A stretch of DNA of 64,000 nucleotides from Amycolatopsis vancoresmycina (GCF_000716785.1 NZ_JNYY01000014.1:310001-374000), one strand, 5' to 3'. Positions 6,922-17,842 are shown, counted from the stretch's first letter. Program-made: numbers and translations. The notes: generated from the letters alone by a model not told the origin.

Positions 6922-8133
6922 GTGCAGAAAGCACGACTTGCGAGGGTCATCGTGCTGGCCAGTGTCGGGGCCATCGCCCTCAGCGCGTGTTCGGCGCGGA
7001 CGGACAGCGGCTCGAACAGCAACAGCTCGAGCTCCCAGTCCCAGGCCGCGGCGCCGTCCGCCGCCGCCGACGCGGCCGACCCGGCCGGCGACGGCAAGGC
7101 CCAGTGTGCCCCGACCTCCATCGCGTACGCGGGCACCATCAACGGCGCCAACGCCGCGCTGGGCGTCAACATCCTGAACGGCGCGAAGCTCGCCGTGGAC
7201 CAGCACAACAAGGCCAACCCGGGCTGCCAGGTCAAGCTGGAGCAGTTCGACACCGAGGGCACGCCGGACAAGGCGCCCGGCATCGTGACGCAGATCGTCA
7301 ACACGCCGGCCATCATCGGCGTCGTCGGCCTGCCGTTCTCGGGTGAGTCGAAGGCCGCGGGCAACATCTTCAACGGTGCCGGCCTGGTCACGGTCACCCC
7401 GTCGGCCACCAACCCGACGCTGTCCCAGAACGGCTGGAAGACCTTCTTCCGCGGTCTGGGCAACGACAACACCCAGGGCCCGGCCGCCGCGAAGTTCATG
7501 ACCGGCGACCTCAAGGCCAACAAGGTGTGCGTCATCAAGGACGACTCCGACTACGGCACCGGCCTGGCCGCCTCGACCATCCAGGCGCTGGGTGACAAGG
7601 GCACCTGCCAGGACAGCGTCAAGACCAAGCAGACCGACTTCTCGGCCGTGGTCAACAAGATCAAGAGCGAGAAGCCGGACGCCGTCTTCTACTCGGGCTA
7701 CTACCAGGAAGCCGCGCCCTTCGCGCAGCAGCTGAACGACGCCGGTGTCACGGCCAAGTTCGTCGGCCCGGACGGCGTGAAGGACGACGAGTTCGTCAAG
7801 GGCGCCGGCGAGGCGGCCGCGAACGCGTACTTCACCTGCCCGTGCGTCCCGGCTGACCAGTTCACCAAGTTCACCGACGCCTACAAGGCCGCGGTCGGCA
7901 AGGACCCGGGCACCTACTCGCCCGAGGCCTACGACCTGGCGACGATCCTGCTCAAGGGCATCGACTCGGGCAAGAAGGACCGCGCGGGCATGCTCGACTT
8001 CGTCAAGAGCTACGACGGCCAGGGCATCACGAAGCACTTCAAGTGGGACGACAAGGGCGAGCTGTCCAGCACGACCGTGTGGACCTACAAGGTCGAGGGC
8101 GGGAAGATCGTCCGCAACACCGAGATCAAGTAG
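6922..8133 (+). CDS. Branched-chain amino acid ABC transporter substrate-binding lipoprotein
   Basis: About 403 residues from a GTG five bases after GGAGG. A lipoprotein signal ends in L-S-A-C near residue 19, then a Ser/Asn/Ala-rich linker. The body is a type I periplasmic-binding fold of the LivJ family (I-A-Y-A-G-T-I-N-G near the start; V-G-L-P-F-S-G-E-S; V-I-K-D-D-S-D-Y-G-T-G-L). It would capture leucine, isoleucine, valine or related compounds outside the membrane. It heads a five-gene operon and is separated from the permeases by a hairpin at 8155-8203. The exact ligand cannot be told. Confidence 0.9.
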   Translation: MQKARLARVIVLASVGAIALSACSARTDSGSNSNSSSSQSQAAAPSAAADAADPAGDGKAQCAPTSIAYAGTINGANAALGVNILNGAKLAVDQHNKANPGCQVKLEQFDTEGTPDKAPGIVTQIVNTPAIIGVVGLPFSGESKAAGNIFNGAGLVTVTPSATNPTLSQNGWKTFFRGLGNDNTQGPAAAKFMTGDLKANKVCVIKDDSDYGTGLAASTIQALGDKGTCQDSVKTKQTDFSAVVNKIKSEKPDAVFYSGYYQEAAPFAQQLNDAGVTAKFVGPDGVKDDEFVKGAGEAAANAYFTCPCVPADQFTKFTDAYKAAVGKDPGTYSPEAYDLATILLKGIDSGKKDRAGMLDFVKSYDGQGITKHFKWDDKGELSSTTVWTYKVEGGKIVRNTEIK

Positions 8134-8154
8134 CGCAACGCTTCCGTTCTGATT

Positions 8155-8203
8155 ACCGGGGTGCACGTCCGGCGGCTGGATCCCGCCGGGCCTGCACCCC
8201 GGT
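8155..8203 (+). promoter_or_regulatory. Nested intra-operon hairpin between binding protein and permease genes
   Basis: An 11-bp perfect outer stem (ACCGGGGTGCA and TGCACCCCGGT) encloses a 7-bp inner stem (CCGGCGG and CCGCCGG). It sits in the 88-bp gap of the liv operon, ending 18 bases before the next start. Such hairpins usually stabilise the upstream message or terminate part of the transcripts, giving excess binding protein. Confidence 0.7.
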
Positions 8204-8221
8204 CCCACATGGAGAACTAGT

Positions 8222-9234
8222 GTGTCATTGACTCATGACCTGAGCTCGGCCGTGCTGGTCCACAGCGACAGCTGGATCACGTTCGACGTGAACGCGTTCC
8301 TGGACCAGTTCTGGAACAACACGTTCGACGGCCTGGCCTACGGCAGCATCTACGCACTCGTGGCGCTGGGGTACACCCTCGTCTACGGCGTCCTGAAGCT
8401 CATCAACTTCGCCCACTCCGAAGTCTTCATCTACGGCGTCTACGCCACCTGGTTCACCTTCTACGGCCTCGGTTTCCGGCCCGGCAACACGCCCACGCTG
8501 ACGGTGGTGGAGCTGGTCGGCTTCCTGTTGCTCGCGCTGCTGGCGTCGATGGCGGTGTCCGGCGGCACGGCGGTGGTCCTGGAACGGGTGGCCTACCGGC
8601 CGCTGAGAAAACGCGGGGCGCCGAAACTGGTCTTCCTGATCACCGCGATCGGCGCGTCCTTCGTGCTGCAGCAGCTGATCTTCATCTGGCGCGGCGGCAA
8701 CCCCGAACTCGGCATCCGCCTGATGCGCAACGAAGAGGTCTTCACGCTCTTCGGCGGCAGCATCACCAACGTCACGATCATCACGGTCGTCGCCTCGATC
8801 GTGCTGATGCTGGGCGCCAACTACTTCGTCAACAAGACCAAGTTCGGCCGCGGTATCCGCGCGGTGGCGCAGGACCCCGACACGGCGACGCTGATGGGCG
8901 TCAACAAGGAACGCGTCATCATGCTGACCTTCCTCATCGGCGGCCTGCTCGCCGGTGCGGCGGCGCTGTTCTACATGATGAAGATCCCGCAGGGCGCGTG
9001 GTACCAGGGCGGCTTCCTGCTCGGTATCAAGGCGTTCACCGCGGCGGTGCTCGGCGGTATCGGCAACCTGCGCGGCGCGCTGCTGGGCGGCCTGCTGCTC
9101 GGCGTCGCGGAGAACTACGGGCAGTCGCTGTTCGGTGGCGGCTGGCGCGACATCGTCGCGTTCGTGCTGCTGGTGCTCGTCCTGATGATCCGGCCCACCG
9201 GCATCCTCGGTGAGTCGCTCGGAAAGGCCCGGGT

Positions 9235-9238
<4 letters not shown>
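8222..9238 (+). CDS. livH: Branched-chain amino acid ABC transporter permease (LivH type)
   Basis: A 338-residue polytopic membrane protein starting at GTG after a GGAG site. After a 30-residue N-terminal extension comes the LivH signature F-x-G-L-A-Y-G-S-I-Y-A-L-V-A-L-G-Y-T and N-F-A-H-S-E. The cytoplasmic EAA-like loop is G-R-G-I-R-A-V-A-Q-D-P-D-T-A-T-L-M-G-V. It pairs with the LivM protein as the membrane channel of the importer. Its end overlaps the next start by four bases (ATGA). Confidence 0.93.
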
Positions 9239-10376
<1,138 letters not shown>

Positions 10377-10380
<4 letters not shown>

Positions 10381-11303
10381 CCGACCCCCAGAACGGCGGC
10401 CCCGAGGTCGTCGCGGAGGGCGGCCTCGTCGCCGAGCTGCAGCACATGACGGCCGAGGAGCGGGCCGAGCACGACGCCGAGGTCGCCGAGGTCGTCGCGC
10501 CGGACCGCGAGATCGACGTCGAGGTCGGGCAGACGCTGCTCGAGGTCGACAACGTGACCATGCGCTTCGGCGGTCTCGTCGCGCTCGACCAGATCTCCTT
10601 CGACATCCGCCGCGGGGAGATCCTCGGCCTGATCGGGCCGAACGGCGCCGGCAAGACGACGTGCTTCAACGCGATGACGGGCGTCTACCGGCCGACGTCG
10701 GGTGAAGTCCGGCTCGAAGGCAACGCGCTCGGCAAGACGTCGCGGCACGGCATCACCCAGCTCGGCATCGCCCGGACGTTCCAGAACATCCGGCTCTTCA
10801 GCGAGATGACCGCGCTGGAGAACGTCGTCGTCGGCACCGACGCGCGGCACAAGACCAGCCTCCTCGGGGCGCTGCTGCGGCTGCCGCGGCACCACCGCGA
10901 GGAGAAGGCCGCCGTCGAGAAGGCGATGGCCCTGCTGGAGTTCGTCGGCATCGCCGACCGCGCGGCCGACCGGGCGAAGAACCTGCCCTACGGCTACCAG
11001 CGGCGCCTGGAGATCGCGCGGGCGCTGGCCACCGAGCCGAAGCTGCTCTGCCTGGACGAGCCCGCGGCGGGCTTCAACCCGGCGGAGAAGGAAGACCTGA
11101 TGGGCCTGATCCGGACGATCCGCGACGACGGCTACACCGTCCTGCTGATCGAACACGACATGAAGCTCGTGATGGGCGTGACCGACCGGATCGTGGTGCT
11201 GGAGTTCGGCAAGAAGATCGCCGAAGGCGTGCCGGCCGAAATCCGCGAGAACCCCGCGGTGATCGCGGCCTACCTGGGGGTGCCTGACGATGACGTTGCT
11301 TGA
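10377..11303 (+). CDS. livG: Branched-chain amino acid ABC transporter ATPase (LivG type)
   Basis: A 308-residue ABC ATPase with Walker A G-P-N-G-A-G-K-T-T (residues 87-95), Walker B L-C-L-D-E-P-A-A-G, and the LivG-specific I-A-R-T-F-Q-N-I-R-L-F-S-E and E-H-D-M-K-L-V-M-G-V. The first 52 residues form a highly acidic, Glu-rich extension absent from typical LivG (about 255 residues). The signature segment reads L-P-Y-G-Y-Q-R-R-L-E in place of L-S-G-G-Q, as usual in LivG. It overlaps the livF start by 14 bases. Confidence 0.93.
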
Positions 11304-12003
11304 GTTGTCGGACGTGTCCGTCCACTACGGACGGATCCAGGCGGTCTCCGGGCTGTCCATCCAGGTGAACGAGGGCGAGGTCGTCACGCTCATCGGCGCG
11401 AACGGCGCCGGCAAGTCGACGACCATGCGGGCGATCTCCGGGATCCGGCCGATCTCGTCGGGGAAGATCACCTTCGCCGGCGAGGACATCTCCAAGCTGC
11501 GCGGTGACCTGCGGGTGGTCCGCGGGATCTCCCAGGCGCCGGAAGGCCGGGGCATCTTCCCCGGCATGACGGTGATGGAGAACCTCGACATGGGCGCCTA
11601 CGCCCGCAAGGACCGCAAGGACCTCAGCGCGGACCTGGAGCGCGTCTTCGAGCTGTTCCCGCGGCTGGCGGAACGCAAGACCCAGATGGGCGGCACGATG
11701 TCCGGCGGCGAGCAGCAGATGCTCGCCATCGGCCGCGCCCTGATGGCGAAGCCGAAGCTGCTGCTGCTGGACGAGCCCTCGATGGGCCTCGCGCCGCAGT
11801 TCATCCAGCAGATCTTCCGGATCATCACGGAGATCAACAAGCAGGGCACCACGGTGCTGCTCGTGGAGCAGAACGCGCAGCAGGCGCTGTCCCGCGCCCA
11901 CCGCGCGTACGTGCTCGAAACCGGCCGGATCACCAAGACCGGTACCGGCAAGGAGCTGCTGGCGGACAACAGCATCAAGGAGGCGTACCTGGGCGTCGGC
12001 TGA
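11290..12003 (+). CDS. livF: Branched-chain amino acid ABC transporter ATPase (LivF type)
   Basis: A 237-residue ABC ATPase of normal LivF length. Walker A is G-A-N-G-A-G-K-S-T (about residue 36), the signature M-S-G-G-E-Q-Q-M-L, and Walker B L-L-L-L-D-E-P-S-M-G-L-A-P. It forms the heterodimeric motor with LivG. It is the last gene of the operon, followed by a strong hairpin. Confidence 0.93.
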   Translation: MTLLELSDVSVHYGRIQAVSGLSIQVNEGEVVTLIGANGAGKSTTMRAISGIRPISSGKITFAGEDISKLRGDLRVVRGISQAPEGRGIFPGMTVMENLDMGAYARKDRKDLSADLERVFELFPRLAERKTQMGGTMSGGEQQMLAIGRALMAKPKLLLLDEPSMGLAPQFIQQIFRIITEINKQGTTVLLVEQNAQQALSRAHRAYVLETGRITKTGTGKELLADNSIKEAYLGVG

Positions 12004-12018
12004 CGTCCCGGAAGCCCC

Positions 12019-12056
12019 GAACCGGCCCCGTGCGCTCCGGCGTGCGGGGCCGGTTC
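12019..12056 (+). terminator. Terminator of the liv operon
   Basis: A perfect 12-bp stem (GAACCGGCCCCG and CGGGGCCGGTTC) begins 15 bases after the livF stop. No T-tail. Confidence 0.8.
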
Positions 12057-12164
12057 GCGTTCCCGGCGACAACCGGTGGTTGTCGCCGGCGCCGGAACGG
12101 CTGTTGGACCCGGCCCGCTCTCCGGCGGTTTGCTTGTCGCACAAGCAGAACGAGGGAGAACGAA

Positions 12165-12926
12165 ATGATGGAAGGGACCGCGGCCGGCGTGCCGTTCGTG
12201 GCGGTGCCGCCGGCGGACGAGACTGCTCCGGCGGCCTTGCTGGCGGGCTGGCACCTGATGGATTCGCCGTCCAGCGAGCAGGCGATGGCCGAGGCCGTCC
12301 CGATGGCGGGCCTGCAGGCGTGGCGCGTGTACTTCGGGCTGCCCCTGTCCGGGAAGCGGCTGCCCGAGGGCGGCCCCGCGGAGGTGTTCCGGCGGGCGGG
12401 TGAGGACGCCGTGCTGAACGTGTTCGGGCCGGTGACCGAGCAGGCGGCGGGCGAGTTCCCGGCGGCGCTGGCCGAGCTGCGCGACCGGCTGCCGGGCGCG
12501 ACCGGGCCGCTCGGGGTGTTCGGCGGCTCGGCCGGGGCACTGGTGGCCCTGGAGGTGCTGGCGCGCGGGGACGCCGCGATCACGGCGGCCGCGGTCGCGA
12601 GCCCGGTCGTCCAGCTGGCGCCGGTGATCGCGGCCAACGAGCGCCGTTTCGGGGTGGCCTACGCCTGGAGCAAACGTTCGCGGGAGGTCGCGGCGCACCA
12701 CGACTACGTCGACCGGGCACCCGAGCTGACCGCGCCGCTGCTGATCGTCACCGGCGCGGACGACGACGTCGCCGTGCGCGAGCCGGCCGAGGCGCTGCGC
12801 GAGAAGGTGGGGGCCGAGCTGGTGACGGTCGAGGGGATGGCCCACGAATTCCCGCCGGGGACACCGGAAGCGGCGCGCGTCGACGCCGCCTTCACGGAGT
12901 GGTTCGCGCGGCGGCTGCGAGGCTGA
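12165..12926 (+). CDS. Alpha/beta hydrolase
   Basis: About 253 residues, starting at the first of two adjacent ATGs after GAGGGAGA. The fold is a small alpha/beta hydrolase: nucleophile Ser in G-G-S-A-G, acid Asp in V-T-G-A-D-D-D, His in G-M-A-H-E-F. Dienelactone hydrolases and esterases are the closest families; the substrate is unknown. The 3' end overlaps the convergent LysR gene by 35 bases. A LysR gene reading towards it may or may not be its regulator. Confidence 0.8.
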   Translation: MMEGTAAGVPFVAVPPADETAPAALLAGWHLMDSPSSEQAMAEAVPMAGLQAWRVYFGLPLSGKRLPEGGPAEVFRRAGEDAVLNVFGPVTEQAAGEFPAALAELRDRLPGATGPLGVFGGSAGALVALEVLARGDAAITAAAVASPVVQLAPVIAANERRFGVAYAWSKRSREVAAHHDYVDRAPELTAPLLIVTGADDDVAVREPAEALREKVGAELVTVEGMAHEFPPGTPEAARVDAAFTEWFARRLRG

Positions 12927-13863
12927 CGTCGTCGTCCGGCAGCCACGCGTGCGCCGGGTCCTGGGCGCACCAGTCCTCTTCGCGGCTGGTGCGCCCGGCC
13001 AGCGCCAGCAGCCGCCGCAGCGCCGGGTGCGCCTTGCCGCGCCGCCAGACCAGCGACCACGGGAACAACGGTGACGGCTCGAACGGCAGCACCTTCAGAT
13101 TGAGCTCCGGCGCCAGTTCCATGTCGGCGCCGGCCAGGGTGACGCGCCGCTTGCCGTACCGCGTCTGCTCGAGGGTGTGCCGCAGGTCGTAGCTGACGCC
13201 GGAGTCGTCGATCGGCACCCCGAACCGGGTGCACATCGCCTGCAGGTAGGACAGCCACTCGGCGGGGCCGCGCAGGCCGGGCAGCCAGATCCCGTCGGCG
13301 CGCAGCTCGTCCAGCCGCACCACGTCCTGCACGGCGAGGGGGTGTTCCGGCGCGAGCAGCGCGACCAGCGGCTCGAGCCGGACGACCCGGTGCTCCAGCT
13401 CCTCGGGCAGCGGCCGCTCGCCGCCGGTGACCCGGCCGAAGGCGGCGTCGAGCTCGCCGGACAGCAGCGGCTCGACGGCGTTGGCGAACCCGCCGCCGGC
13501 GACCCGGTCGATCTCCAGCCCCGGCTCGCGTTCGGCGAGGCGGCGGAGCAGGAACATGGGGGAGAGCCGGTAGTCGAGGACGTCGAGCCGCAGCGGCCGG
13601 TCTTCGGCGCCCACCGCGGCCACCGCCGCGCCGGCCACCCGCAGCAGCTCGCGGGCGTGCGGCAGGAACCGCTCGCCGTCGGCGGTCAGCTCGACCGCGC
13701 GGGGCGTGCGCAGGAACAACGGCGTCGCGAGGGCCTCTTCGAGCTTCCGGATCCGCTTCGACAGCGCCTGCTGGGTGAGGAACAGCGCCTGGGCGGCCCG
13801 CCCGAAGTGGCGGTGCTCCGCCGTCACCACGAACGCCCGCACCTGGGCGAGGTCGAGGTCCAC
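12892..13863 (-). CDS. LysR-family transcriptional regulator
   Basis: A 323-residue LysR regulator. The N-terminal winged HTH (residues 1-60: F-V-V-T-A-E-H-R-H-F-G-R-A-A, then Q-Q-A-L-S-K-R-I-R-K-L-E) is followed by a periplasmic-binding-like effector domain. The first ATG is five bases after the stop of the upstream thioesterase gene, so the two form a short operon. The target is unknown. Confidence 0.88.
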   Translation of the reverse strand: MDLDLAQVRAFVVTAEHRHFGRAAQALFLTQQALSKRIRKLEEALATPLFLRTPRAVELTADGERFLPHARELLRVAGAAVAAVGAEDRPLRLDVLDYRLSPMFLLRRLAEREPGLEIDRVAGGGFANAVEPLLSGELDAAFGRVTGGERPLPEELEHRVVRLEPLVALLAPEHPLAVQDVVRLDELRADGIWLPGLRGPAEWLSYLQAMCTRFGVPIDDSGVSYDLRHTLEQTRYGKRRVTLAGADMELAPELNLKVLPFEPSPLFPWSLVWRRGKAHPALRRLLALAGRTSREEDWCAQDPAHAWLPDDDVSLAAAARTTP

Positions 13864-13867
13864 CGGC

Positions 13868-14308
13868 TCAGGCGCCCGGCGGCCGGTCCCGGACGACGCA
13901 GGTGAGCCGCGCGGTGCAGGTGCGGCGGCCCTCGTCGTCGGTGAGCACGATCTCCGCGGTGATCGTGCCGCGGCCGACGTGCAGCGGCGTCGCCACGCCG
14001 GTGACCGTGCCCGAGCGGACCGCCCGGTGGTGGGTGCAGGACAGCTCGAGGCCCATCGCGGCCTTGCCGGGGCCGGCGTTGAGCGCGGCGACCGTGGAGC
14101 CGAGCGCCTCGGCGAGCACGGCGTTCGCGCCGCCGTGCAGCAGGCCGTACGGCTGGAGGTTGCCCTCGACCGGGATCGTGCCGACCACGCGCTCGGCCGT
14201 CGCTTCCAGCAGCTTCATCCCGACCTTGTCGTTCAGCTGCTGGTCCGCCGCCGCCGGGTCGATGCCCGACAGCCGCTCCACGTCGATGGGGGCGGCACTT
14301 TCCGTCAC
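13868..14308 (-). CDS. PaaI-family hotdog-fold thioesterase
   Basis: 146 residues. The hotdog motif L-L-H-G-G-A-N-A-V-L-A-E-A-L-G-S gives the catalytic Glu/Asp region of PaaI-like acyl-CoA thioesterases. It would hydrolyse aryl- or acyl-CoA esters in the cytosol. It is divergent from polA with a 62-bp gap and probably co-transcribed with the LysR gene downstream. Confidence 0.88.
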   Translation of the reverse strand: MTESAAPIDVERLSGIDPAAADQQLNDKVGMKLLEATAERVVGTIPVEGNLQPYGLLHGGANAVLAEALGSTVAALNAGPGKAAMGLELSCTHHRAVRSGTVTGVATPLHVGRGTITAEIVLTDDEGRRTCTARLTCVVRDRPPGA

Positions 14309-14370
14309 ACAAAGCTCCTGTTCCTATGCGACACGTAAGAGTGTCGGACCCTCAGCCTAGACTCGGCCCC

Positions 14371-17112
14371 GTGAGCCCGAGTGAGAAGACGACCGTTGCC
14401 AACGCCACAGGATCCACCAGCCTCGCCGAGCGGCCGAAGCTGCTGCTGATCGACGGCCATTCGATGGCCTACCGCGCGTTCTTCGCCCTGCCCGCGGAGA
14501 ACTTCAAGACGAAGACCGGTCAGGTCACGAACGCGGTCTTCGGCTTCACCTCGATGCTCATCAACCTCCTGCGCGACGAAGCGCCGACCCACCTCGCGGT
14601 GGCGTTCGACCTCTCGCGCAAGACGTTCCGCTCGGAGACCTACGCCGACTACAAGGCGAACCGCAGCACGACGCCGGACGAGTTCCGCGGCCAGGTGGAC
14701 CTGGTCAAGGACGTGCTCCGGGTGCTCGGCATCCCGTCGCTGGTGAAGGAGAACTTCGAAGCCGATGACATCATCGCCACGCTCACCACGCAGGCGACGG
14801 CCGACGGTTTCGACGTCCTCATCTGTACCGGCGACCGCGACGCGCTGCAGCTGGTGACCGAGCACGTCACCGTGCTGTACCCGAAGCGCGGCGTCTCGGA
14901 GATGACCCGGTTCACCCCGGACGCCGTCGAGGAGAAGTACGGGCTCACCCCGCGGCAGTACCCGGACTTCGCCGCGCTGCGCGGTGACCCGTCGGACAAC
15001 CTGCCGAGCATTCCCGGTGTCGGCGAGAAGACCGCGGCCAAGTGGATCAAGCAGTTCGGCTCGCTCGACGACCTCATCGACCGCGTCGACGAGGTCAAGG
15101 GCAAGGTCGGCGACGCGCTGCGGGCGCACCTGTCGTCGGTGCAGCTCAACCGCCAGCTGACGGAGCTGATCCGGGACGTCGAGCTGGAGGTCGCCCCGGC
15201 CGGGCTGGAGCTGCGCCCGTGGGACCGCGAGGCGGTGCACGCGCTGTTCGACGAGCTGGAGTTCCGCGTGCTGCGCGACAGGCTGTTCGCAACGCTGCAG
15301 AGCGCCGAGCCGGAGGCCGACGAGGGCTTCGAGGTCTCGGGCGCGGCGCTGGCCCCCGGCGCGCTGGGCGCGTGGCTGGCCGCGCACGCGCGCACGGGCG
15401 AGCCGGTGGCGCTGTCCTTCCGCACGGTGGGCACGTCTGTCCGGTCCGACCTGCGCGCGGTCGCCTTCGCGACGGCTGACGGCGAAGGCGCGTACGTCGA
15501 CGTCACGGCCATGGACCAAGCCGACGACGCGGCGCTGGCCGCCTGGTTCGCCGACCCCGCCGTCCGCAAGACCGGCCACGACCTCAAGGTCCCGCTGCAC
15601 GCGATCCGCGCCCGCGGCTGGACCCTCGCCGGGCTGGCCATGGACACCGCACTGGCCGCGTACCTGGTGCGGCCCGGGCAGCGCACGTTCGAGCTGGACG
15701 ACCTCGCGCTGCGCTACCTGCACCGCGAGCTGCGCTCGGAGACCGACGGCGGCGACGGGCAGCTGTCGCTGCTCGACGGCGGCGCGGAAGGCCTGGAGCA
15801 GAAGGAGATCCAGGACGAGCTGGTCAAGGCCCGCGCGATCTTCGAGCTGGCCGGCGCGCTCGAGAAGGAACTGGAGCAGATCGGCGGCGCGAAGCTGCTC
15901 GCCGAGCTGGAACTGCCGCTGCTGGAGGTCATCACCGAGCTGGAGATCGCCGGCGTCGCCGTCGACCTGGAGCAGCTGACCACGCTCGAGGCGCACTACC
16001 TCTCGCGCGTCACGCAGGCCGCCGAAGAGGCGTACGCGGTGATCGGCAAGCAGATCAACCTCGGCTCGCCGAAGCAGCTGCAGGTCGTGCTGTTCGACGA
16101 GCTCGGCATGCCGAAGACCAAGCGCACCAAGACCGGCTACACCACCGACGCCGAGGCGCTGCAAGGTCTGTTCGAGAAGACCGAGCACCCGTTCCTGCAG
16201 CACATGCTGGAGCACCGGGACGCGACGAAGCTGCGCACGACGGTCGAGGGGCTGATCAAGGCCGTCGCCGACGACGGGCGCATCCACACCACGCTGCTGC
16301 AGACGATCGCGGCCACCGGGCGGCTGTCCTCGACCGAGCCGAACCTGCAGAACATCCCGGTCCGCACCGAGGAAGGCCGCCGCATCCGCGACGCCTTCGT
16401 CGTCGGCGAGGGCTACTCCGAGCTGATGACCGCGGACTACAGCCAGATCGAAATGCGGATCATGGCGCACCTCTCACAGGACGAGGGGTTGATCGAGGCG
16501 TTCAACTCCGGCGAGGACCTGCACACGTTCGTCGCGTCGCGGGCGTTCTCCCTGCCGCCGGAGGAGATCACGCCGGAGCTGCGCTACCGCGTCAAGGCGA
16601 TGTCGTACGGCCTCGCGTACGGCCTGTCGGCGTACGGGCTTTCGCAGCAGCTGCGCATTTCCACCGAAGAAGCCAAGGAACAGATGGAGGCGTACTTCGC
16701 CCGCTTCGGCGGCATCAGCGACTACCTCCACTCGGTCGTCGGCGTCGCGGCGAAGAACGGGTACACGGAGACGGTCTTCGGCCGCCGCCGCTACCTGCCG
16801 GACCTCAACAGCGACAACCGCCAGCGCCGCGAGATGGCCGAGCGGATGGCCCTCAACGCCCCGATCCAGGGCAGCGCGGCCGACATCATCAAGGTGGCGA
16901 TGCTGAACGTCCACCGCGCGCTCGTCGAGGCGAAGCTGAAGAGCCGGATCCTGCTGCAGGTCCACGACGAACTGGTGCTCGAGGTCGCGGAAGGGGAGAA
17001 GGAACAGCTGGAGAAGCTCGTGCGCGAGGGCATGGGTTCGGCGTACTCCCTTGCTGTGCCGCTCGAGGTTTCGGTCGGCTACGGCCGCTCGTGGAACGAA
17101 GCCGCCCACTAG
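14371..17112 (+). CDS. polA: DNA polymerase I
   Basis: About 913 residues from a GTG. Three domains are visible: a 5'-3' nuclease (G-H-S-M-A-Y-R-A-F-F, F-E-A-D-D-I-I, G-D-P-S-D-N-L-P and G-V-G-E-K-T-A), a degenerate 3'-5' proofreading region, and the polymerase (motif A D-Y-S-Q-I-E-M-R, motif B R-V-K-A-M-S-Y-G-L-A-Y-G, motif C V-H-D-E-L). The proofreading domain lacks the D-x-E metal ligands, as in other actinobacterial PolA. Role: gap filling and primer removal in replication and repair. Neighbours agree with the conserved polA-rpsA-coaE-uvrB order. Confidence 0.96.
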   Translation: MSPSEKTTVANATGSTSLAERPKLLLIDGHSMAYRAFFALPAENFKTKTGQVTNAVFGFTSMLINLLRDEAPTHLAVAFDLSRKTFRSETYADYKANRSTTPDEFRGQVDLVKDVLRVLGIPSLVKENFEADDIIATLTTQATADGFDVLICTGDRDALQLVTEHVTVLYPKRGVSEMTRFTPDAVEEKYGLTPRQYPDFAALRGDPSDNLPSIPGVGEKTAAKWIKQFGSLDDLIDRVDEVKGKVGDALRAHLSSVQLNRQLTELIRDVELEVAPAGLELRPWDREAVHALFDELEFRVLRDRLFATLQSAEPEADEGFEVSGAALAPGALGAWLAAHARTGEPVALSFRTVGTSVRSDLRAVAFATADGEGAYVDVTAMDQADDAALAAWFADPAVRKTGHDLKVPLHAIRARGWTLAGLAMDTALAAYLVRPGQRTFELDDLALRYLHRELRSETDGGDGQLSLLDGGAEGLEQKEIQDELVKARAIFELAGALEKELEQIGGAKLLAELELPLLEVITELEIAGVAVDLEQLTTLEAHYLSRVTQAAEEAYAVIGKQINLGSPKQLQVVLFDELGMPKTKRTKTGYTTDAEALQGLFEKTEHPFLQHMLEHRDATKLRTTVEGLIKAVADDGRIHTTLLQTIAATGRLSSTEPNLQNIPVRTEEGRRIRDAFVVGEGYSELMTADYSQIEMRIMAHLSQDEGLIEAFNSGEDLHTFVASRAFSLPPEEITPELRYRVKAMSYGLAYGLSAYGLSQQLRISTEEAKEQMEAYFARFGGISDYLHSVVGVAAKNGYTETVFGRRRYLPDLNSDNRQRREMAERMALNAPIQGSAADIIKVAMLNVHRALVEAKLKSRILLQVHDELVLEVAEGEKEQLEKLVREGMGSAYSLAVPLEVSVGYGRSWNEAAH

Positions 17113-17124
17113 CTTTCGCTACTG

Positions 17125-17158
17125 CGCGTCACGGCCCGGATCACCGGGTCGTGGCGCG
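17125..17158 (+). terminator. Terminator of polA
   Basis: A 15-bp stem with G-T wobbles (CGCGTCACGGCCCGG and CCGGGTCGTGGCGCG) and a 4-base loop, 12 bases after the polA stop. Confidence 0.65.
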
Positions 17159-17212
17159 GATGTACTCGGGCGGCCGTCGCCGCGCGTCACGCCCACGATG
17201 ATGCTGGGCGCC

Positions 17213-17740
17213 ATGGCCAGTGACTTCCAGCGACGCAAGATCTCCGGCGTCTTCGGCGCCATGGACCACGACCGCGACGGCTACCTGACGGAGGCGGACT
17301 TCCGGGCTCTCACCGCGCGGTGGCTCGACCTCCGCGGCACCGACGCGGGCACGCCCGGCGGGCGGCGGCTCACCGGCATCATGATGGGCTGGTGGGGCAC
17401 GCTGGACGACGCCGCCGGTGGCGACGGCAAGGTCAGCGTGGACCAGGTCCTGCGGGTCGTCGACGAACTCCCGAAGATGCCGGGCGCGGTCACCGGCACG
17501 GCGGAGGCGGTGTTCGAAGCCGTCGACGAGAACGGCGACGGCGTGATCTCCGCGGCCGAGTACCACCGCCTCATCACGGCCTGGAACGGCGTCGAGACGC
17601 CGACCGACGAGGTGTTCGCGCTCCTCGACACCGACGGCGACGGCCGGCTGTCCCGCGAGGAGTTCACCGGGCACTGGTACGAGTTCTGGGCCGGCGACGA
17701 CCCGGCCGCGCCCGGGAGCCGCGTGTTCGGGCGAGTGTGA
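17213..17740 (+). CDS. EF-hand calcium-binding protein
   Basis: About 175 residues from the ATG at 17213; in-frame ATGs at 17198 and 17201 are alternatives. Four EF-hand sites are seen: D-H-D-R-D-G-Y-L-T-E-A-D, a degenerate G-G-D-G-K-V-S-V, D-E-N-G-D-G-V-I-S-A-A-E, and D-T-D-G-D-G-R-L-S-R-E-E. This is the calmodulin-like (calerythrin type) layout of actinomycetes, a cytosolic calcium buffer or sensor. A hairpin follows the gene, so it is probably monocistronic. Confidence 0.88.
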   Translation: MASDFQRRKISGVFGAMDHDRDGYLTEADFRALTARWLDLRGTDAGTPGGRRLTGIMMGWWGTLDDAAGGDGKVSVDQVLRVVDELPKMPGAVTGTAEAVFEAVDENGDGVISAAEYHRLITAWNGVETPTDEVFALLDTDGDGRLSREEFTGHWYEFWAGDDPAAPGSRVFGRV

Positions 17741-17752
17741 TCCGGCGTTGCG

Positions 17753-17774
17753 CCGAACGGACGACTCCGTTCGG
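17753..17774 (+). terminator. Terminator after the EF-hand gene
   Basis: A perfect 9-bp stem, CCGAACGGA and TCCGTTCGG, with loop CGAC, 12 bases after the stop. Confidence 0.65.
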
Positions 17775-17842
17775 GTGAGCCATTACCGCTGGGTAAGTGG
17801 GTCGGCGCCACCGCGTGGCGATCACGGCGTAGGGTCCGCCGA

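Noticed and set aside
14305..16470. A 721-codon open frame antisense to polA
   Set aside because: It is Arg/Val/Gln-rich with no domain, and arises because third-position GC in polA removes stops on the opposite strand.
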